Assembly: GCA_050248735.1 (NCBI GenBank)
Contig: JBFWRU010000007.1
Coordinates: 124,001 to 188,000 of the forward strand
Reading direction: 5' to 3'
Source of the DNA: JACKFE01 sp050248735
Lineage (GTDB): Bacteria; Nitrospirota; Nitrospiria; Nitrospirales; UBA8639
DNA length: 64,000 bases
Part shown: positions 8,286-16,968 of the stretch, piece by piece
How positions within the stretch are numbered: position 1 is the stretch's first letter
How the letters are laid out: each line of letters opens with the position of its first letter
Program-made: the position numbers and the translations under genes
The notes under the pieces: model-generated
What the model was told of the DNA's origin: nothing
Seen by the model: only the letters and a program-made list of their open reading frames with translations
The model's database searches: none

Positions 8286-9269
8286 ATGAAACGACGAATG
8301 CCCTTGTCATCACTTTGGTCAGTCATTTTAGCAGGTGGTGACGGGGAACGAACCCGCCCCTTTATCCAGCAATGGTTAGGATATCCCCTCCCAAAACAAT
8401 ATTGTACGTTTGTGGGGACTCGTTCCATGTTGCAACATACCTGGGACCGCGCCAATCAATTGAGCAATCCGAACCGTAAAATCACTGTGGTGGCCTCCAA
8501 TCATCAGGTCGATGGGGCCGGGAACTTTGGCGGGCAGAACGAAGGCACCCTTCTGTTTCAACCTCGGAATTGCGATACCGGACCCGGCATTCTTCTCCCG
8601 CTTACCTATATCAGAGCTCGTGATCCTCAAGCCGTAGTGGCCATTTTCCCGGCGGATCATTTTATCTTCCCGGAGGAACGATTTGTGGAGACGGTTAGCC
8701 GGGCTGTACGGGCTATCGAATTTTTAACCGATCGAGTAATCCTGATGGGGGTTCGTCCGACCTATGCCGAACCCGAGTATGGCTGGGTGGTGCCAGGTGC
8801 CACGTTAGGTTGGAGTGGCGGTTCACCCATTCGGGCCATACGGACCTTTCAGGAGAAACCCGATTTTCGTCAAAGTCAGGAATTGCTCCGTCAAGGTGCC
8901 TTATGGAACACTTTTGTCATGGTTGGCAAAGTTGAGACCCTATGGAATATGGGTTGGACATGTTTCCCGGAAATCATGAAAGGGTTTGACAGGTTGGGAA
9001 AAGCCGTGGGCACTCCGGCGGAGGGCTCCACCCTCCAGGCCATCTACCAGGAGATGCCATGTCGTAATTTTTCTTCTGAGGTGCTGGAATGTCTGACGGA
9101 TCGGCTGGGGATTATGGAACTGGAACAGGTCATGTGGAGTGATTGGGGACGACCTGAACGGATCGTTGAAACATTAAAGGCGGTGGGCAAACAGCCGATT
9201 TTTTCCTCTGCCCATAATAATCCGGTTTCTCATCTTTCCCAAAATAATACGAATGTCGGAGTCGTGTAG
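8286..9269 (+). CDS. Mannose-1-phosphate guanylyltransferase-like nucleotidyltransferase
   Basis: The start is the ATG at 8286, with a strong AAAGGAGG 6 nt upstream; the frame is open from 8172, but that extension overlaps the promoter. The 327-residue product begins with the NTP-transferase signature LAGGDGERTRPF followed by PKQYCTF, then FPADHF (metal-binding Asp) and FQEKPDF. This matches the GMP catalytic domain, which makes GDP-mannose from GTP and mannose-1-phosphate for surface polysaccharide. No phosphomannose isomerase domain follows, so it is the short form. It is a lone gene apparently driven by a sigma54 promoter. Other sugar-1-phosphate substrates cannot be excluded. Confidence 0.8.
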   Translation: MKRRMPLSSLWSVILAGGDGERTRPFIQQWLGYPLPKQYCTFVGTRSMLQHTWDRANQLSNPNRKITVVASNHQVDGAGNFGGQNEGTLLFQPRNCDTGPGILLPLTYIRARDPQAVVAIFPADHFIFPEERFVETVSRAVRAIEFLTDRVILMGVRPTYAEPEYGWVVPGATLGWSGGSPIRAIRTFQEKPDFRQSQELLRQGALWNTFVMVGKVETLWNMGWTCFPEIMKGFDRLGKAVGTPAEGSTLQAIYQEMPCRNFSSEVLECLTDRLGIMELEQVMWSDWGRPERIVETLKAVGKQPIFSSAHNNPVSHLSQNNTNVGVV

Positions 9270-9376
9270 GGTAGTAATCCGACCATACACCTATTTTAAG
9301 ACTTAAGGGGGAGTTTTGCCATTTTCCTTAATTAGAGTTCCCGCCTAGCTTGGTTTTCATTTTTGCGGTAATTTCT

Positions 9377-9568
9377 TCAGCTTTTATCTTCAATGCCTGG
9401 TTTGTAACTGCCTTCCGAAAATTTCCATAATTTTCCTTCATCAAGGTCCTGTGGCATAGTGCCCCAGTCCATTCCAAAGTCAATGCGGAATTCTACCGCA
9501 TTAAGAATGTTCGGAAACCCTTCTTTTCTTGAGATGACCGTGAAATCGGCTTGAAGAGGGAATGGCAT
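9377..9568 (-). CDS. Small hypothetical protein (63 aa), uncertain
   Basis: An open frame with an ATG start reads as a soluble, acidic small protein (starting MPFPLQADFTVIS, then EGFPNILNAVEFRIDFGMD). The composition looks protein-like rather than random, but the ribosome site is weak and I recognise no family. It occupies most of the 348-bp gap between the nucleotidyltransferase and the PH-domain gene, on the opposite strand. Confidence 0.3.
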   Translation of the reverse strand: MPFPLQADFTVISRKEGFPNILNAVEFRIDFGMDWGTMPQDLDEGKLWKFSEGSYKPGIEDKS

Positions 9569-9617
9569 AACTCTCGCTTTTTAGAGAAAGAAAGATCCCT
9601 GAGGGAAGGAATGAACG

Positions 9618-10088
9618 GTGGCTGAGCAAAACGAAAAAAGTCCGGAGCGGATCATTTGGCAGAGCTATCCTTCCTGGGGCCAATTTAGTTGGCTCTATCT
9701 GTTTGCCATGTGGACAGGCATGAGGGGACTCATTCTCCTGCAAATGAACGTGGCCGGGTGGAAATTATGGATGGGCGGAGTCGTGATCTTATTAGGATTG
9801 GTGGTCGCTCTCCGTTATTGGGCCGAATATATCCTCACCACGAAGCGTGTGGTGTTGAAAAACGGGTACTCGGGAAAAGAATTGGAAAGTATGGAGATTC
9901 GCACCATTAAGAAGGTGGATTTGGATCAGGGGCCGTTTGCCGGTTTTCTGGGTATAGGGACGGTGGTGGTGAAAGAACGGGACACGGAGAGAAGCCTGCG
10001 CTTTCGAGGAGTGCCGGATCCGGTAATCCCAATGACAAAACTTCAGGCCCTGTTGCCGGTTTCGGAAGATGTGACCAATAGCATCTGA
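9618..10088 (+). CDS. PH-domain (bPH2/YdbS-like) membrane protein
   Basis: The GTG start at 9618 is preceded by GAAGGA. Of 156 residues, two hydrophobic segments (about 25-42 and 50-68) are followed by a cytosolic domain beginning YWAEYILTTKRVVLKNG and continuing MEIRTIKKVDLDQGPFAGFLGIGTVVV. That is the typical membrane-flanked bacterial PH-domain pattern (xLTxxRVxxxxG ... GxGTVxV). The role is unknown. It lies immediately upstream of a cytochrome b-like and a multihaem cytochrome c gene, so an accessory or anchoring role in that electron-transfer group is possible. Confidence 0.8.
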   Translation: MAEQNEKSPERIIWQSYPSWGQFSWLYLFAMWTGMRGLILLQMNVAGWKLWMGGVVILLGLVVALRYWAEYILTTKRVVLKNGYSGKELESMEIRTIKKVDLDQGPFAGFLGIGTVVVKERDTERSLRFRGVPDPVIPMTKLQALLPVSEDVTNSI

Positions 10089-10135
10089 TATTGGCGAGCG
10101 CTCCATTTTTGAAGGACTAGTCCGACTCCTTCCAT

Positions 10136-10720
10136 ATGTCCACACTTGTACGTCGAATTCTGCTCCTCCTGGGAATGATTATTCTCATTATTCTTGGATC
10201 TTTCATTCTGGAGCGATACTTAACCATCACCCCGGCCCGCCCATTTGGGCATACCCAGTGGGCTCATCTGGTTGGTTGGCTAGGCCTGGGATTAATCGGT
10301 TTCACGTTTGTCTATCCGTACAAACGGTGGCGTCATCCTAATCAGGTGTGGCCCAGGGGATGGTTTCGAGTGCATATCATCTGCGGGCTGATAGGGCCGG
10401 GGATCATTTTCGTGCATTCGGGGGCACATTTTCACGCCTGGGTACCCATCTTGGCCCTGATAGCCATGGTGCTCGTGGTCATAAGCGGGATAACGGGGCA
10501 AGCGGTTCACTATCTGGCCTTTCAAACGCTTTATCGACAGCGCCATGATTTAGCGTCTCAAGGCATGTCCGAACAGGAGATGGAAGATTATCTTCATGAT
10601 TTGGCGCTCGAAGAAGAAACACTTCGTTGGTGGAAATGCCTTCATGGTCCTTTGACCTGGAGCTTTGTCATGTTGACCCTGCTGCACGTCGGAGGAGCCA
10701 TTTTTTGGGGAGGATTCTAG
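10136..10720 (+). CDS. Four-helix cytochrome b-like membrane protein
   Basis: The 194-residue protein has four strongly hydrophobic segments (about 8-25, 45-61, 78-118 as one or two helices, 172-192). Histidines lie inside or at the edge of helices: H80, H94, H98, H100, H125, H170 and H184. Paired His residues on helices (RVHIICG..FVHSGAHFH and CLHGPL..LLHVGG) resemble b-haem ligands in cytochrome b561- and ferric-reductase-like membrane proteins. Three bases separate its stop from the start of the pentahaem cytochrome c gene, so the two are cotranscribed and probably form a membrane quinone-to-cytochrome unit. Family assignment is by pattern only. Confidence 0.65.
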   Translation: MSTLVRRILLLLGMIILIILGSFILERYLTITPARPFGHTQWAHLVGWLGLGLIGFTFVYPYKRWRHPNQVWPRGWFRVHIICGLIGPGIIFVHSGAHFHAWVPILALIAMVLVVISGITGQAVHYLAFQTLYRQRHDLASQGMSEQEMEDYLHDLALEEETLRWWKCLHGPLTWSFVMLTLLHVGGAIFWGGF

Positions 10721-10723
10721 GTC

Positions 10724-11263
10724 ATGGGGTGCCTGCGACCATGGTTGCCCCGTTTAATTTGGGCTCTTACCTTTCTGACCGTGGGCGTGGTGGTGTGGAG
10801 TTCAACCCGGTACCCCGAAGCCATGTGGGCCCCTGGACATTTAAGCCGCCATCATACTGATATAACGGACTGTCAAAGGTGTCATGAGGCGTTTCGTGGG
10901 GCGACCGCCGGTAAATGTCTGGGGTGTCATACCCAACAACGATTCCAGAGCGGCGCAGAAACCCAAGTCAGCCGCCAACATCTGGAGGTGATTCAACAGG
11001 GGCAAGCCTGTGTGGACTGTCACACGGAACATCAAGGTGCTCTCACGCTCATTACCATGGGGGAGGTGAAGAATCCACATGGGGAATTTATTTTTCGGGC
11101 TACGGGAGCCAGCTCTTGTTCCGGCTGTCATCAAGTCAATCCTGAGAAGGGAACAATGACGTCCGGCCTCTTGGAGAACTCCCTTGTTCAACATTTACGT
11201 GAGGAAGGTGAAGGGGCGCACCGACCCGGCCATTTTGCCAAATGTCTCAATTGTCACCGGTGA
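10724..11263 (+). CDS. Membrane-anchored pentahaem c-type cytochrome
   Basis: The 179-residue product has an uncleaved-looking N-terminal hydrophobic anchor (about 8-26) and five CxxCH haem-binding motifs: CQRCH (50), CLGCH (65), CVDCH (96), CSGCH (132) and CLNCH (174). Extra histidines that could be distal ligands include HH at 43-44. The GGAGG of its ribosome site lies inside the end of the cytochrome b-like gene. Closely spaced small multihaem proteins of this type carry electrons across the periplasm. The partner is most likely the upstream membrane protein. It resembles cytochrome c7/doubled-CXXCH domains, but I cannot name a specific orthologue. Confidence 0.85.
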   Translation: MGCLRPWLPRLIWALTFLTVGVVVWSSTRYPEAMWAPGHLSRHHTDITDCQRCHEAFRGATAGKCLGCHTQQRFQSGAETQVSRQHLEVIQQGQACVDCHTEHQGALTLITMGEVKNPHGEFIFRATGASSCSGCHQVNPEKGTMTSGLLENSLVQHLREEGEGAHRPGHFAKCLNCHR

Positions 11264-11476
11264 GGACAAGTGGAAATTGAGGATGAGTGAAAAGGGTTAT
11301 CCTCGTCCGGTTTTCGGGGTTGACCGGAAGAAGGTCAATCAGCACAAATACGGAATGAGCCAATTTCGAATCAGGATGCGTCGGCAGTATTCAGCGGCAC
11401 AGAAATTGGTCGTGAGGCGAAATAGCCAAGAGGGATTAATTTATTCTGAGGTAAGTGAATCGAAAGGAGAAAAGGA

Positions 11477-12415
11477 ATGAAAGTGCTGCTGGCCGTCGAG
11501 CAAACCCGCATATCCGCCGGAGCCATTCGGATGTTGTCAAAGTTAATGCTCCCCTCCGGGTCTGATCTGTATCTACTCCATGTGAATCCCATTCCGCAAA
11601 AGATTACCGGTCTGGCGAAGGAACGGATTTTAAGAATTTCTCAGCAGATTCAGGAAGTCCAGAAAGACGTGATGGAGCACGCGCATGAATTTCTGAACAA
11701 GGTTGAGAAAACTCTACGTCGACAGGATGTGCAGTTTCATACCATTGTGAAAAAGGGATATCCCGGAGAGGAAATACTAAAAACTATTCACGCGAAAAAC
11801 ATTGACCTGGTGGTGCTCGGCACGCGGGGCTATTCCCAGGCAGCAGGTTTTTTGATGGGCAGTGTCAGCCAATGGATATTACATGAAGCGCGATGCTCGG
11901 TCATGATTGCCCGCCCCATGGCCCGTGAGAAAAAGCAAACCCGAGGCATGAAAGTGATTCTGGCCACAGATGGATCTTCCGACTCTCAATCGGCTGTCGA
12001 CTTTGTCAACTCGGTGGAATTGCCTGACTCCACACAAATCATGATTCTTCATGTCGTGCAAAAACATGTATACGAAACCGAACAGGCGTTAACCGTGAAA
12101 AGTGAACATGAACCCGAATTTGCCAAAATGGCTGAAGAGCTTCTCGAGGCCCGTGGACGGGAAGGGACCAGGATACTTCAAGATACCCGTAAGGCGTTAG
12201 CCTCTTCCAGCCTTCAGGTAAAAGAGCGGTTGGTGTTCGGTAATCCTGCTGAGGATATTCTGAAGACCGCCCGGTATATCAAGGCTGATCTCATCGTGAT
12301 GGGGGCTCGTGGGCCGGCGGCAGGTCGGCGAATGTTCTTGGGCAGTGTGTCCAACAAGGTCGTTCATAGTGCCGGATGTTCCGTGGCGATCATTCGCAAA
12401 AGAGAAAAGAAGTGA
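11477..12415 (+). CDS. Tandem universal stress protein (two UspA domains)
   Basis: The start ATG is preceded by AAAGGAGAAAAGG. The 312 residues split into two UspA domains. The first starts MKVLLAVEQTRISAG and ends with the ATP-binding signature GTRGYSQAAGFLMGSVSQW. The second starts GMKVILATDGSSDSQSA and ends GARGPAAGRRMFLGSVS. The G-x2-G-x9-G-S pattern in both halves suggests nucleotide binding. It belongs to the same subgroup as the products at 43153 and 51122, so the window holds three paralogues. A weak -24/-12 look-alike (CGGCACAGAAATTGGT at 11395) precedes it, but with GG instead of GC at -12. Confidence 0.93.
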   Translation: MKVLLAVEQTRISAGAIRMLSKLMLPSGSDLYLLHVNPIPQKITGLAKERILRISQQIQEVQKDVMEHAHEFLNKVEKTLRRQDVQFHTIVKKGYPGEEILKTIHAKNIDLVVLGTRGYSQAAGFLMGSVSQWILHEARCSVMIARPMAREKKQTRGMKVILATDGSSDSQSAVDFVNSVELPDSTQIMILHVVQKHVYETEQALTVKSEHEPEFAKMAEELLEARGREGTRILQDTRKALASSSLQVKERLVFGNPAEDILKTARYIKADLIVMGARGPAAGRRMFLGSVSNKVVHSAGCSVAIIRKREKK

Positions 12416-12607
12416 TTCGATGCAACTCGGGCAAGAAGATTGGCCTGTTGGGTGAAGTGGCTGGCCTTTTGTCGCTTCCTTTGTGATGGGGGAAAGTTGC
12501 AGTCAGATGTGAAGATCTCTCCCTTCCGCGCTCAGGAAGGTATTCTTTGAGTTATCGGTTTTACCGAGGTATTGGATCATTGTCACCTGTGAAAAACGGA
12601 ACGTGTC

Positions 12608-15310
12608 ATGAGCATTCGAAATTTCAAATACCTGTTTAAGCCTCGGTCCATCACCGTGATTGGTGCGTCAAATCGGCCAAATCGCGTAGGAAGTGTGGTG
12701 ATGCAAAATCTTCTCAAGGGAGGATTTCAGGGGCCTATTATGCCGGTGAATCCAAGGTATCAGGCGGTGTGCGGAGTGCTGGCCTACCCTAATGTGCAGG
12801 CCTTGCCGATGAATCCTGATCTGGCCATTCTTTGTACCCCTCCCAACACTATTCCCCGGTTGCTTCAAGAATTGGGCGAGCGTGGAGTCCGAGCTGCGGT
12901 TATTGTGACAGCCGGCATGAGGCCGGAAGCCTCAGAAGGGGAGCGTGCGAATGACGCGAGTGAATGGAGGGGCATGTTGGAAGCGGCTCGAAATTTCGGT
13001 ATGCGTCTTCTTGGTCCGAATACGATTGGACTGCTCATTCCTTCCATGCATTTGAATGCCAGTTTTGCGCATATGGAGGCACATCCCGGATCGCTGGCGT
13101 TTATTTCCCAGTCAGGTGCTCTCTGCACGGCTGTTCTTGATTGGGCTCGCTCTCAGGGAATCGGCTTTTCCCATTTTTTGTCTCTCGGGGATAGCGCAGA
13201 CATTGATATGGGGGATGTCCTGGACTATCTCGGGAGCGATCCCAATACCCGTGCGATATTGATGTACATTGAATCCATCACCCAGGCGAGAAAGTTCATG
13301 TCTGCAGCTAGAGCCGCAGCTCGCAATAAACCGGTCTTGGCGATCAAGGCCGGACGTCAGGCGGAAGGAGCCAAAGCCGCCAGTTCTCATACTGGGGCCC
13401 TGATCGGTCGCGATGAGGTCTACGATGCGGCATTCAGCCGGGCCGGAATTTTACGGGTGTTTGAAATCGATGAATTGTTCGATGCAGTGGAAACACTGGA
13501 GCGAACCTACCCGTTGCAGGGCAATCGGCTGGCCATTGTGACGAATGGCGGAGGACCCGGCGTTCTGGCCGCGGATGTCTTTGCGGAAGGCGGTGGGACG
13601 CTCGCCCAACTTTCAGACACCACGCTTCAGGAGCTATCAACCCTCCTGCCCTCCAGTTGGTCGAGGGGAAACCCTATCGACATTGTCGGGGATGCCGGAG
13701 GGGAACGCTATGCGCAAGCGTTAACACGTATTATGAATGATCCTGATGTTCATGCAGTCGTCGTGACCCACGCGCCCACAGCAGTGGTCACCGGCGAGGA
13801 GGCGGCTCAGGCTGTGGTGAATGTCATTCGCACGTCGGTCTCAAAGAAAAATGTGTTCACCAGTTGGCTCGGTGGTCAAACCGCACGTTCGGCCCGTCAA
13901 CTCTTTGCCGAGGCTCATATCCCGACGTATGACACTCCCGAAAAAGCTGTGCGGGCTTTTCTCCACCTCATGGAATACTCCCAACGTCAGGAAATGTTGA
14001 TGGAAATCCCGCCTTCCATCCCCCGTGAATTTCAACCGGGTTCCTCTTCTGCGAGATTTGTGATTGAGCAAGCCCTCGCGCAGGGGAGGTCTCTACTGAA
14101 TGAACCTGAGGCAAAGGCGATTCTGGCTGCGTATGGGATTCCAACCGTGGAGACCCATATCGCCTCGACCACCGAGCAAGCCATTCGCTTTGCAGAACAG
14201 GTGGGGTTTCCCGTTGCGCTGAAAATTCTTTCTCCCGACATTACTCATAAAACGGATGTCGGCGGAGTGGTGCTGGATGTGGAATCCCCTAAAGCCGTTG
14301 AAACGGCATTTCAGGGAATGAGAGATCGGTTGCAGCAGATTCATCCAGGGGCGGAGATGCGTGGAGTGACAGTTCAGCCGATGGCCCGACGGCCCGGCGC
14401 CTACGAATTATTGGTTGGGGCGACCGTTGATGCCGCGTTTGGCCCGATCATGGTTTTTGGACAGGGAGGCATCGCGGTCGAACTGTTGGGTGATCATGCG
14501 ATGGCGCTTCCTCCCCTGAACATGAAATTAGCGAAGGACCTGATTCACTCGACAAGAATTGTCTCATTATTACGGGGATTCCGGACACAATCGGGCGTTG
14601 ATCTGGAGGCCATTTGTCTGACCTTGATTCAAATTTCTCATCTTGTCCAGGATTTTCCTGAAATTGTGGAGCTGGACATTAACCCGCTTCTCGCCGACCA
14701 GAAGGGAGTCCTGGCATTAGATGCCAGGTTAAAGATTGCACCTTCTCGCATTTCGGGTCCGCAGCATCTTGCCATTCGTCCTTATCCGCAAGAACTGGAG
14801 GAGTGGATCACGCTCCGTTCCAGAGAACGAGTGTTCTGCCGTCCTATCCGGCCTGAAGATGAGCTTGCTCATCATGAATTTTTTGCCAGATTGTCCTCGG
14901 AGGATATTCGATTCCGGTTTTTCGGGCTTATTCAAGAGTTGCCTCATTCCCAAATGGCCCGCTTTACGCAGATTGACTATGACCGGGAAATGGCGTTCAT
15001 TGCGATTCGGAAGTCTGAAGTGGAACGTGCTGAAACACTTGGAGTCGTCCGGACCATCAACGATGCCAATAATCAAACCGCCGAGTTTGCCATTGTGGTG
15101 CGTTCGGATATGAAAGGGCAGGGCCTCGGGAGACAGTTGCTGGAAAAAATGATCCGGTATTGCCGAAAAAGAGGAACCGAGCGACTTATCGGCCAGGTCT
15201 TAACGGACAATACCGGCATGCTGGAGTTGGCGCGGCGAACCGGATTTACCAAAAAACTTACTGCAGAGGGAGATGCGATGGAGATTACGCTGAGCCTCAC
15301 TTCCGGATGA
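12608..15310 (+). CDS. Pat-type protein: ADP-forming acyl/acetyl-CoA synthetase fused to GNAT acetyltransferase
   Basis: The 900-residue product has, in order, a CoA-binding Rossmann domain (SITVIGASNRPNRVGS), succinyl-CoA-ligase-like domains with SQSGALC and SSHTGALIG (the latter carrying the putative phosphohistidine), an ATP-grasp domain (about 490-700; PVALKILSPDITHKTDVGGV), and a C-terminal GNAT domain (about 735-895; GVVRTINDANN, VRSDMKGQGLGRQLLEKM). This is the architecture of bacterial lysine acetyltransferase Pat, which acetylates acetyl-CoA synthetase. In many Pat proteins the ligase half is inactive, but here the SHTGA motif is kept, so ATP formation from acyl-CoA is possible. It follows the Usp gene by about 190 bp. 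Confidence 0.88.
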   Translation: MSIRNFKYLFKPRSITVIGASNRPNRVGSVVMQNLLKGGFQGPIMPVNPRYQAVCGVLAYPNVQALPMNPDLAILCTPPNTIPRLLQELGERGVRAAVIVTAGMRPEASEGERANDASEWRGMLEAARNFGMRLLGPNTIGLLIPSMHLNASFAHMEAHPGSLAFISQSGALCTAVLDWARSQGIGFSHFLSLGDSADIDMGDVLDYLGSDPNTRAILMYIESITQARKFMSAARAAARNKPVLAIKAGRQAEGAKAASSHTGALIGRDEVYDAAFSRAGILRVFEIDELFDAVETLERTYPLQGNRLAIVTNGGGPGVLAADVFAEGGGTLAQLSDTTLQELSTLLPSSWSRGNPIDIVGDAGGERYAQALTRIMNDPDVHAVVVTHAPTAVVTGEEAAQAVVNVIRTSVSKKNVFTSWLGGQTARSARQLFAEAHIPTYDTPEKAVRAFLHLMEYSQRQEMLMEIPPSIPREFQPGSSSARFVIEQALAQGRSLLNEPEAKAILAAYGIPTVETHIASTTEQAIRFAEQVGFPVALKILSPDITHKTDVGGVVLDVESPKAVETAFQGMRDRLQQIHPGAEMRGVTVQPMARRPGAYELLVGATVDAAFGPIMVFGQGGIAVELLGDHAMALPPLNMKLAKDLIHSTRIVSLLRGFRTQSGVDLEAICLTLIQISHLVQDFPEIVELDINPLLADQKGVLALDARLKIAPSRISGPQHLAIRPYPQELEEWITLRSRERVFCRPIRPEDELAHHEFFARLSSEDIRFRFFGLIQELPHSQMARFTQIDYDREMAFIAIRKSEVERAETLGVVRTINDANNQTAEFAIVVRSDMKGQGLGRQLLEKMIRYCRKRGTERLIGQVLTDNTGMLELARRTGFTKKLTAEGDAMEITLSLTSG

Positions 15311-15402
15311 GGGGAGGAATCCGTATAACCGGACGTGGTAATTGTTTCGCAGGGCCCGTCTGTTGACGAAAGACCCGTGAATCCTTTCAAGCAGTTCCCT
15401 GA

Positions 15403-16968
15403 ATGAAGATGAACAGACTTCTCAGCATACTCATTGGGTTGCTAGCCGCCGGCTGTACGGCCGTTGGTCCGGACTATATTCCGCCTGAACCACAGACGCC
15501 CAAGACGTTTAGCAGTGAGCTGACAGGTGGGCTGCGCGCCACTTCAGACGCTAAAGCCACTCTGAGTCAATGGTGGACGACCCTGAACGATCCGGAACTG
15601 AATACCCTGATTGAAAGGGCGATTGGAGGGAATCTTGATTTGCGCCAGGCCGCGTCGCGAATTCGCGAAGCGCGGGCTCAACGGGGCATAAGCGAAGCTG
15701 ATCGTTTTCCGACCATTGATGCCTCCGGGTCAGTGGCCCGGAAACGTTTTCGCTTTGGGACGAGTCAGGATAACGTACTCGCGGCTACGACCTCCTATTA
15801 CCAGGCTGGGTTTGATGCCACATGGGAGATTGATCTGTTTGGTCGCCTCCAGCGACAGGTCGAATCTTCCGTAGCGGAATTTCAAGCCACCGAGGAAGAG
15901 TATCGGGATATCCTGGTCACATTGCTCGCAGAAGTAGCTCTGAATTATGTGGAAGTGCGGTCCTTTCAGACACGGATAGCGGTCGCTAAGGCCAATCGGG
16001 ATGCCCAGGCGAAGACCTTTGACCTCGTGCTAGCCAATTTCGAAGGCGGAGAAGTCTCGCGGCTTGATGTTGAGCAAGCCCGATCCAACCTTGAGACCAC
16101 CCGATCACAAATTCCCACCCTGGAGACGTCTCTCGCCCAAGCCAAGCATCGGCTGGCGGTTCTGCTCGGCCAAGAACCGGCTGCGTTGAACGAAGAACTC
16201 AAGAAGCCGGGACATGTTCCGCTCGCGCCTCCTCAATTGGCAATTGGTGTGCCTGCAGACCTGTTGCGCCGGAGACCGGATGTTCGACAGGCCGAGCGTG
16301 AACTTGCCGCACAGACTGCTCAAATCGGCGTGGCGACGGCGGAGCTTTACCCCAAGTTGACGTTGATCGGATCAATCGGTCTTGAGTCGTTTAGTGCCGG
16401 AGACCTGGTGTCTCCGGTCAATCGAGTGTTCAATATCGGTCCGTCTGTTCAATGGAGAATCTTTGATGCCGGTCGTATCCGCCAAAATATCGAAGTCCAA
16501 AATGCCAGACAGGAGCAGGCCCTGATTGCCTATGAAGCGTCCGTGCTCACCGGGCTGCAGGATGTGGAGGACGCCCTGGTGGCCTATGGCAAGGAACTGA
16601 TCCGTCGTCAATCATTAGTCGAGGCTGAAAAGGCCACGCGCCGCACGGTTGAGGTGGCGGATGACCAATATCGTGCGGGAGAAAACGACTTCCTCACTGT
16701 CCTGGATGCCCAGCGGTCTCTGCTCACCATTCAGGATCAGTTGGCGGCCAGTAATGCCCAGGTCACAACGAACATCATTCGTCTGTATAAGGCGCTTGGG
16801 GGAGGATGGGCGACGCTAGCGCCGGAAGATGTTCGTGAATCAAGCCTGGATGAAGACCATCACAATCAGTCAGAAGGGGGAAAAAGTGCAAACAGGAAAA
16901 CCGCCCACACTGAAACGGGCCAAGACCGTGACCATGTGAACCGGGACTTCAGTGGAGGCGCTTCATGA
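15403..16968 (+). CDS. NodT-family outer-membrane efflux lipoprotein
   Basis: The product has 521 residues with a lipoprotein signal peptide ending LLAAGC (Cys at about 18), then VGPDYIPPEPQTP, typical of RND/NodT outer-membrane factors. Two repeats of the TolC-like fold follow, with LRQAASRIREARAQRG, TWEIDLFGRLQR, GVPADLLRRRPDVRQAE and AELYPKLTLIGSIG. The last 45 residues are hydrophilic (LDEDHHNQSEGG...) and extend beyond the usual end. It is the outer-membrane exit of the following HlyD-ABC export system; the ATG of the next gene overlaps its stop (ATGA). Confidence 0.92.
   Translation: MKMNRLLSILIGLLAAGCTAVGPDYIPPEPQTPKTFSSELTGGLRATSDAKATLSQWWTTLNDPELNTLIERAIGGNLDLRQAASRIREARAQRGISEADRFPTIDASGSVARKRFRFGTSQDNVLAATTSYYQAGFDATWEIDLFGRLQRQVESSVAEFQATEEEYRDILVTLLAEVALNYVEVRSFQTRIAVAKANRDAQAKTFDLVLANFEGGEVSRLDVEQARSNLETTRSQIPTLETSLAQAKHRLAVLLGQEPAALNEELKKPGHVPLAPPQLAIGVPADLLRRRPDVRQAERELAAQTAQIGVATAELYPKLTLIGSIGLESFSAGDLVSPVNRVFNIGPSVQWRIFDAGRIRQNIEVQNARQEQALIAYEASVLTGLQDVEDALVAYGKELIRRQSLVEAEKATRRTVEVADDQYRAGENDFLTVLDAQRSLLTIQDQLAASNAQVTTNIIRLYKALGGGWATLAPEDVRESSLDEDHHNQSEGGKSANRKTAHTETGQDRDHVNRDFSGGAS

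Noticed and set aside
9350..9366. TGGTTTTCATTTTTGC as a sigma54 promoter before the PH-domain gene
   Set aside because: The GG-GC spacing is 11 nt, one too many.
11395..11410. Sigma54 look-alike CGGCACAGAAATTGGT before the Usp gene
   Set aside because: The -12 GC is replaced by GG, which normally abolishes activity.
11184..11480. 98-codon frame overlapping the end of the pentahaem cytochrome gene
   Set aside because: It overlaps 80 bp of a certain gene in another frame, is very basic and reads like chance; the Usp ribosome site lies within its end.
15336..15351. Sigma54 look-alike TGGTAATTGTTTCGCA before the efflux operon
   Set aside because: Spacing is right, but both boxes are poor (no C after TGG, TCGC instead of TTGC).
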